From assembly GCA_965153455.1 (NCBI GenBank), contig OZ234493.1, positions 1,488,001 through 1,552,000 on the forward strand: a DNA stretch of 64,000 nucleotides. The letters run 5' to 3'. A program made the translations under genes and the position numbers. Shown piece after piece: positions 59,701 to 64,000 of the stretch; position 1 is the stretch's first letter, and every line of letters begins with the position of its first letter. Source of the DNA: Sphagnum compactum. Its lineage: Eukaryota; Bryophyta; Sphagnopsida; Sphagnales. The notes beneath the pieces are model-generated. The model searched no databases. It worked only from the letters and a program-made list of their open reading frames with translations, and had not been told where the DNA came from.

Positions 59701-61063
59701 CATCCAAGGTGAACATTCGTCCATTCCTTTCCCTTTTTGCAATCAATTTGCCTTAGTTCTTCATGTCTTCCACAAAACATCCATTTGGGTTGAATGTCAC
59801 CTGTAAACCTTGTTCCACCATCTGGCCTACGGAGACCAATTTTTTTGTTATGGTTGGAACATGAAATACATCTTTCAGGTACTTTGTTTGCCCATCTTCC
59901 ATGGACAATGGCACCTTGCCAATTTGTGTGATGGGATGTGTATTGTCATCACCAGTTTCCACAAACCCTGGTGTCTTCAAATCCTTTGCGTCTCTAAACC
60001 ATTCTCCATGGCTAGTCATGTGGTTTGAAGCTCCAGAGTCCACATACCAGACATTGTTATCTGATACACCTCCTATCATTGAATTTGCCATGTGCTGCAT
60101 CACAAACAGTTGCTCATCACCTTGATTGCTAGTTGATGCATAATTCCCTTGTTGTAGCTTTCCATTTCGTGCATCATGCTCCCTTTGATAACAGTTCTTT
60201 GCCATGTGCCCAAGTTTCCCGCAGTAGTAGCAATTTGAATCGCTATTTGGTTGTTGACCTCAATGACTTCCACCACGACCTCCACGACTTCCTCGACTTC
60301 CTCTTCCTCCAAAGTTTCCTCGTCCACCTCCATGAGCTTGACCTTCATGTTGTTGATGTACACCATGCGAGCTTCCGGGTCGACCTCGAAATGAGGTTTT
60401 ACCACCTCTGCCTCTACCTCTATTGGTATTTGAGTAAAAAGCACTTTCTTGTGATCCTCCATTGGATGAAGTACCAACAATTCTCATCTCTTCACTTATA
60501 AGTAGTGTTATTAAGTCTTGGAAGTTGGAAAATGTTTCTCGAACTGCAATTGAGGTACGGAATTGACTATAGTCTTTTCCAAGTCCATTTAAGGTCACGG
60601 CCACTAAATCTTCATCATCTACAGGGGCTCCTATAGATGCAAGAGCATCTGCAAGGTTTTTCACCTTTGTAGAATAGTCATTGATGTTCGTCTTGTTTTT
60701 CTATAGATTATGCAACTCTTGCTTGAGCTGCATTTTGCGGGCTTGTGTATTGGTGCTGTACATCTTCACCAATGTATCCCAAGCTTGCTTGGGTGATTTT
60801 GCATCTTGAATATGCACAATCATGGAATCGGACACACTCACAGAAAGCCAATACAAGACTTTCCTTGCTTTTTCATGCCAAGTTTTATTAGCTTGAATTT
60901 GTTGTTGTGTGGGGTTTTCTAGGAGAGGAGGTTCTTTTTCATCACCAGTTATGAATTCCCAGTAGCCTTTCCCCATCAAGAAATTCATAATCCTAAATTT
61001 CCACACTTGGAAATTGTTCTTGTTTAGTTTCTCAATTGCAATTTGAGAAAGACCGTCCGCCAT
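56768..61063 (-). pseudogene. copia gag-pol polyprotein with four in-frame stops
   Basis: One frame of 1431 codons, interrupted by TAG (60701-60703), TGA (60260-60262), TAA (59753-59755) and TAA (58691-58693). Gag: 61063 to about 60205, ending in the CCHC knuckle CYYCGKLGHMAKNC, which spans the second stop's downstream side. Protease: WYVDSGASNHMT near 60040. Integrase: HHCC part (GHVNLRR...CEACQLGKQ), then D (FIVDHTRK), D (CLRSDGGGEY) and E (NGVAERKNRH). Reverse transcriptase: YVDDLIITG. RNase H: YTDADWAGNGSDRRSTSGF and ALSSTEAEF. The frame is otherwise intact and reads like a typical plant copia. The last codons extend a few bases into the 3' LTR. Each stop is one base change away from a common sense codon. 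Confidence 0.95.
56796..56810 (-). other. copia polypurine tract
   Basis: gagcttgagggggag on the minus strand, directly before the 3' LTR. It primes plus-strand DNA synthesis in this class. Confidence 0.85.
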
Positions 61064-62272
61064 CTCTCAAGGCACTATTCAATGTCTTCTTGGGGTTTCA
61101 AAATGACTTTAATTCCTTCCTTGGATTTCTAGGGTTAGGGTTAGGGTTTTTCTTCCTTAGGTTTCTAGGATTAGGGTTAAGGTTAGGGCTGAACAAGATA
61201 GACCTTGCATATGTATGTATGTCTTGAGTATTATACGGAATTCTATATTATACATAGGTTTTACGTATAGGTACGTATCTCGTATAATATTTCGTATGGT
61301 ATTAAATACATGATTACATACCACACTTTTGTACGAAGGTCTTGATAATGTATTTGCGCTTCCCAATCTTCAAACTCCTTCCTTCAAGTTCTCCCAAGTT
61401 GTATTTGCTCCACTTCAAAACTTTGTTGTCTTCTCAAAACAAACTTCTGTCACAGCAACTTTGCAAAGCTACTCCACACACATATGACCTTGGATCGAGG
61501 GAGAAACATAGAACACTATGTCTACTACCTTCTCTCAAAATTTCAGCTCATTTAACTACATAAATTGAGAGATCTTGCTACTTCTTTGAAGTCACCTCAA
61601 ACTGGGACCTGAACACAAAATGACTTACAACTCGCTCTCAGCAACTCCAAAATCCTTGAGATTTTGGGAGACACATAAGATATATGTCTTCTATATCTGC
61701 TCAAAATTTCAGCTCTATTGATGATGACCACAAAGAGATATCACTTTCAAAAGAAATTGACTTCAAAACTGAGACAGAAACTTCAGATGCTTGGATCTCT
61801 ATCTATACAAATTCAAATGACATGAAATTTCTCTCACACATACATTCCTATATGATCTATAAGATCCCAAAGCTCCAGATCCAAAAAAGCTCAAACATAG
61901 GAGATATGACCAAAAAACCAGATCTAATACAGAATCTTCAAAAGCTTATAACTCCCACAAAACAAATCTTTTTCACTTGAAATTTTGAGAATAGAAGCGT
62001 CTTATAGTCTTCTATAATCTCTTAAAGTTTCACTCCAAAAAAATTTCACAATAGATCTAGATCTAGACTTAAAGATCTGATTTCCACAACTCTTGATATG
62101 TGGATCTCCTCTCACCTCTTTTCTTTTCTTTTCTTTCTCTTCACTTTTTTCCTTTCCCCGTTTCTCTTTTGCACTTGACAAACTCCTATGATATTACTAG
62201 AGACTCTCAAGCTCTAGTTCTAAAGACTTTCTAGCTCTAAATCTCTTTCAACTTTCTCACCAAACAACCTAA
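61064..62272 (-). other. copia untranslated leader
   Basis: About 1.2 kb separates the primer-binding site from the gag ATG, which is long for a copia leader. It includes a short telomere-like stretch of gggttaggg words at 61131-61187. Short open frames (up to 98 codons on +) have no known domain. An upstream insert within the leader cannot be excluded. Confidence 0.6.
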
Positions 62273-62284
62273 GCTCTGATACCA
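62273..62284 (-). promoter_or_regulatory. copia primer-binding site (initiator Met tRNA)
   Basis: tggtatcagagc on the minus strand directly follows the 5' LTR. It is the standard site complementary to the 3' end of the plant initiator methionine tRNA. Confidence 0.95.
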
Positions 62285-62598
62285 TGTTAACAAATAGGAG
62301 ATCTACTCAAGTGCAAACATAAAACTTTATTGAAAGGAAACTATAACACGATGCTCACAACAAAAAACACAAAATCAAGAACTCCTCAAAGTTCTTATCA
62401 CAAGAAATACACAAACTTGTGTAATGAAGAAAAGAGAAGCAAACCATCAACACCAAGGTATTTAACTAAAAAGACCAAACCACAAATAACCAAACTAAAA
62501 TAAGTAACGAAAGTAATTTAACCTTGTGAAAGTAACCTAGTTACTTTCCTACTCCAGTAACTAATGAAACCTAACTAGTTGAGCTTGAATTCTCAACA
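62285..62598 (-). repeat. copia 5' LTR
   Basis: 314 bp, four differences from the 3' LTR. It should carry the element's promoter. No TATA motif was singled out. Confidence 0.97.
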
Positions 62599-62603
62599 TG
62601 CCA
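62599..62603. repeat. Target-site duplication of the copia element, right
   Basis: tgcca, identical to 56477-56481. Confidence 0.95.
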
Positions 62604-63002
62604 CCTTCTTCACTTGCCCTCCTCTCCATAATATTTTTCTTGTATTTCTTGTTACAAGAAGCCTTCACAAGTCAAGAGAAACTATCAAATGTTATAGCAA
62701 ATTGGGATTACCGTATTATGAGGGTAAAGGGGAATAATTACAACAACATCCAACAAGCTTCCCCATACAACTAAAAGTTACATTACAAGATGGGATTGAC
62801 ATTATCTAGTGATCCATGTTACACCTAAGATTTTGTACACAAATTGTGGGCCTATTAAAAAGGACAGATTGAGTACCTTGTTGAAATGAGTTGAAGGTTA
62901 CAAACTATGGCTCAATGGACCTGCAGGGACAACATTGGAACCTTATCAAATGTCACATGAAATAATTTGGGTGACCACATCAAAACAAGTGGGAGTGGTT
63001 AT

Positions 63003-64000
63003 AGGGACATGTTGTGAGATGTCACACGAAATTGGGATCAATATATTATCTGAGCAAGTGGACCTAATTACAACACCATTAAACAAGTTCCATCAAAAGA
63101 CTTCCAAGGTAAAATATTGTAAAAGGGGGCCTGTTACAAGGCATGGACATATTACTTGGAATTAAAATCATTTAGTAAGTCATGTTTCATTTAGCGTTGA
63201 GTTGACAAAATAGGGCAATTTAGGCAAGATAACGAATAAAACACAGTTTGCGGGCATGTTACAAAGGATAAATTGAGGTTGCTTAGAATGAATACCTTGT
63301 TGAAATGAATTGTAGGTTACACAATGTGGTTCAATTGATCTATAGGGGCACCACAAAAACATTGTTAACACAAAATGGGGACAATTTGTGGGCATGCATG
63401 TTATAGGTGAAAGCCTACGATTGCATTATGATTGAATGCCTTGATAGAATGAATTGTAGGTTACAAAGGATAAAAAACCAAAAAAAACCATGGAAACAAG
63501 AAGATTTAATAGTATGTACATGTTACAAGGGAAACTACTAAACAATGCATACCTTTTCAATTCTAGGGACCACAAAGAAGAGCTAGATTTTTCGTAGAAT
63601 GTTGTTGAGCGTAGTTGAAATCAGATGAAGGAATAACACTTGCAAGAAACATGCAATCATAGAATTGTTATTTATCTAATCAAGAAGGGGGAACTTGGAT
63701 CACTTTGGGAGATGCAAGATGTTGAAGACTTTAACCAAATTAATGAAGGTAACAATGAAGAAGGAAGGAAAAAAACATCTCTATGTAGGCACACAACATT
63801 CGGACAAAACTGTGCGCTTGGTAGTTTCAGAAAGGGATTGAAAAGCAATCTTTCACTTGTAATTCATACATCCAAGCTTGCAAAGCAGAGTAATTTCTTC
63901 TACCTGTAATTTCTACAATGAAGCTAATAACATGTAATTTCTACAAGCAAACTACAAGTAATGCAAGACCTTTGAATTGGGCAATGCATGCACCTAGATA
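63003..64000. repeat. MULE right terminal inverted arm (cut by window end)
   Basis: Inverted partner of 51640-52630. The block attgag(g)taccttgttgaaatgaattgtaggttaca occurs here at about 63275-63320, again less well at 63425-63465 and, just inside the arm, at about 62868-62905. The arm therefore contains internal tandem copies about 150-400 bases apart. Confidence 0.85.

Larger units (their letters stand above)
56482..62598 (-). mobile_element. Complete young Ty1/copia LTR retrotransposon
   Basis: A 6117-bp element with two 314-bp LTRs (tgttaac ... tcaaca on the + strand), 5-bp target duplications, a primer-binding site, a purine tract and one long gag-pol frame on the minus strand. Domain order is gag, protease, integrase, reverse transcriptase, RNase H, which defines the copia class. 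The LTRs differ at four of 314 positions by direct comparison, so the insertion is recent on the scale of plant genomes. The coding frame carries four stop codons but no frameshift. It sits in the MULE about 180 bases upstream of the transposase start. Confidence 0.97.
51640..64000 (-). mobile_element. Mutator-like (MULE) DNA transposon with long inverted arms, interrupted by a copia element
   Basis: The left arm (51640-52630) and the right arm (63003-64000, still matching at the last base of the window) are inverted repeats of about 990 bp, roughly 85% alike by eye. Between them on the minus strand lies a decayed transposase gene with MULE landmarks and, at 56482-62598, a complete copia retrotransposon. 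Without the copia insertion the visible element is about 6.2 kb. Because the right arm is still matching at base 64000, the outer ends and the 9-bp target duplications expected of MULEs cannot be seen. The arms carry many spaced copies of ccttgtaacatg, likely part of the end structure. Confidence 0.8.

Noticed and set aside
56768-61063. The possibility that the four stop codons are recoded or corrected by RNA editing or read-through
   Set aside because: Plant RNA editing of this kind is known in organelles, not for nuclear retrotransposons, and ordinary mutation in a silenced element explains the stops.

Overview
The window looks like nuclear DNA of a land plant with a large, repeat-rich genome. 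The evidence is two intron-containing plant genes (a secreted purple acid phosphatase and a secreted pectin methylesterase) with GT-AG introns. Long AT-rich intergenic DNA surrounds them, along with a Ty1/copia element primed by the usual initiator-Met tRNA site, a Mutator-like (MULE) element with long terminal inverted repeats and a decayed LINE. The species cannot be fixed from the sequence alone. There is no bacterial or organellar gene order.

Layout. 1-428: AT-rich flank. About 430-4770: a decayed, GC-richer LINE on + with endonuclease, reverse transcriptase and a C-terminal Cys/His knuckle, broken by stops and frameshifts. About 4770-7960: AT-rich, no gene seen. 7962-10587: a six-exon purple acid phosphatase gene on - that assembles into one clean reading frame. 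10590-33200: a gene-poor block of degenerate tandem repeats, GGTA/TAGG tracts, tRNA-like SINE heads, a MITE-like element and small dispersed repeats. 33300-41050: splice-bounded exon-like islands, mostly on -, probably an unidentified multi-exon gene. 41800-46600: repeats, including a five-copy minisatellite of about 95 bp and long TAGG-rich tracts. 46700-47372: a possible small gene on -, divergent from the next one. 47475-49491: a five-exon pectin methylesterase gene on + encoding 361 residues. 49500-51600: intergenic, with a telomere-like minisatellite. About 51640 to the window end: a MULE whose inverted repeats (about 990 bp visible) face each other. It holds a decayed transposase gene on - and a complete young copia element (56482-62598, 314-bp LTRs, TSD tgcca).

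The two recognised host genes act outside the cell or in the secretory route (phosphate release; pectin de-esterification), but nothing suggests they work together. Most of the structure in the window is the history of repeats: an old MULE (arms roughly 85% alike by eye) invaded recently by a copia element (LTRs differ at 4 of 314 sites), plus several small repeat families with two or more copies in the window.
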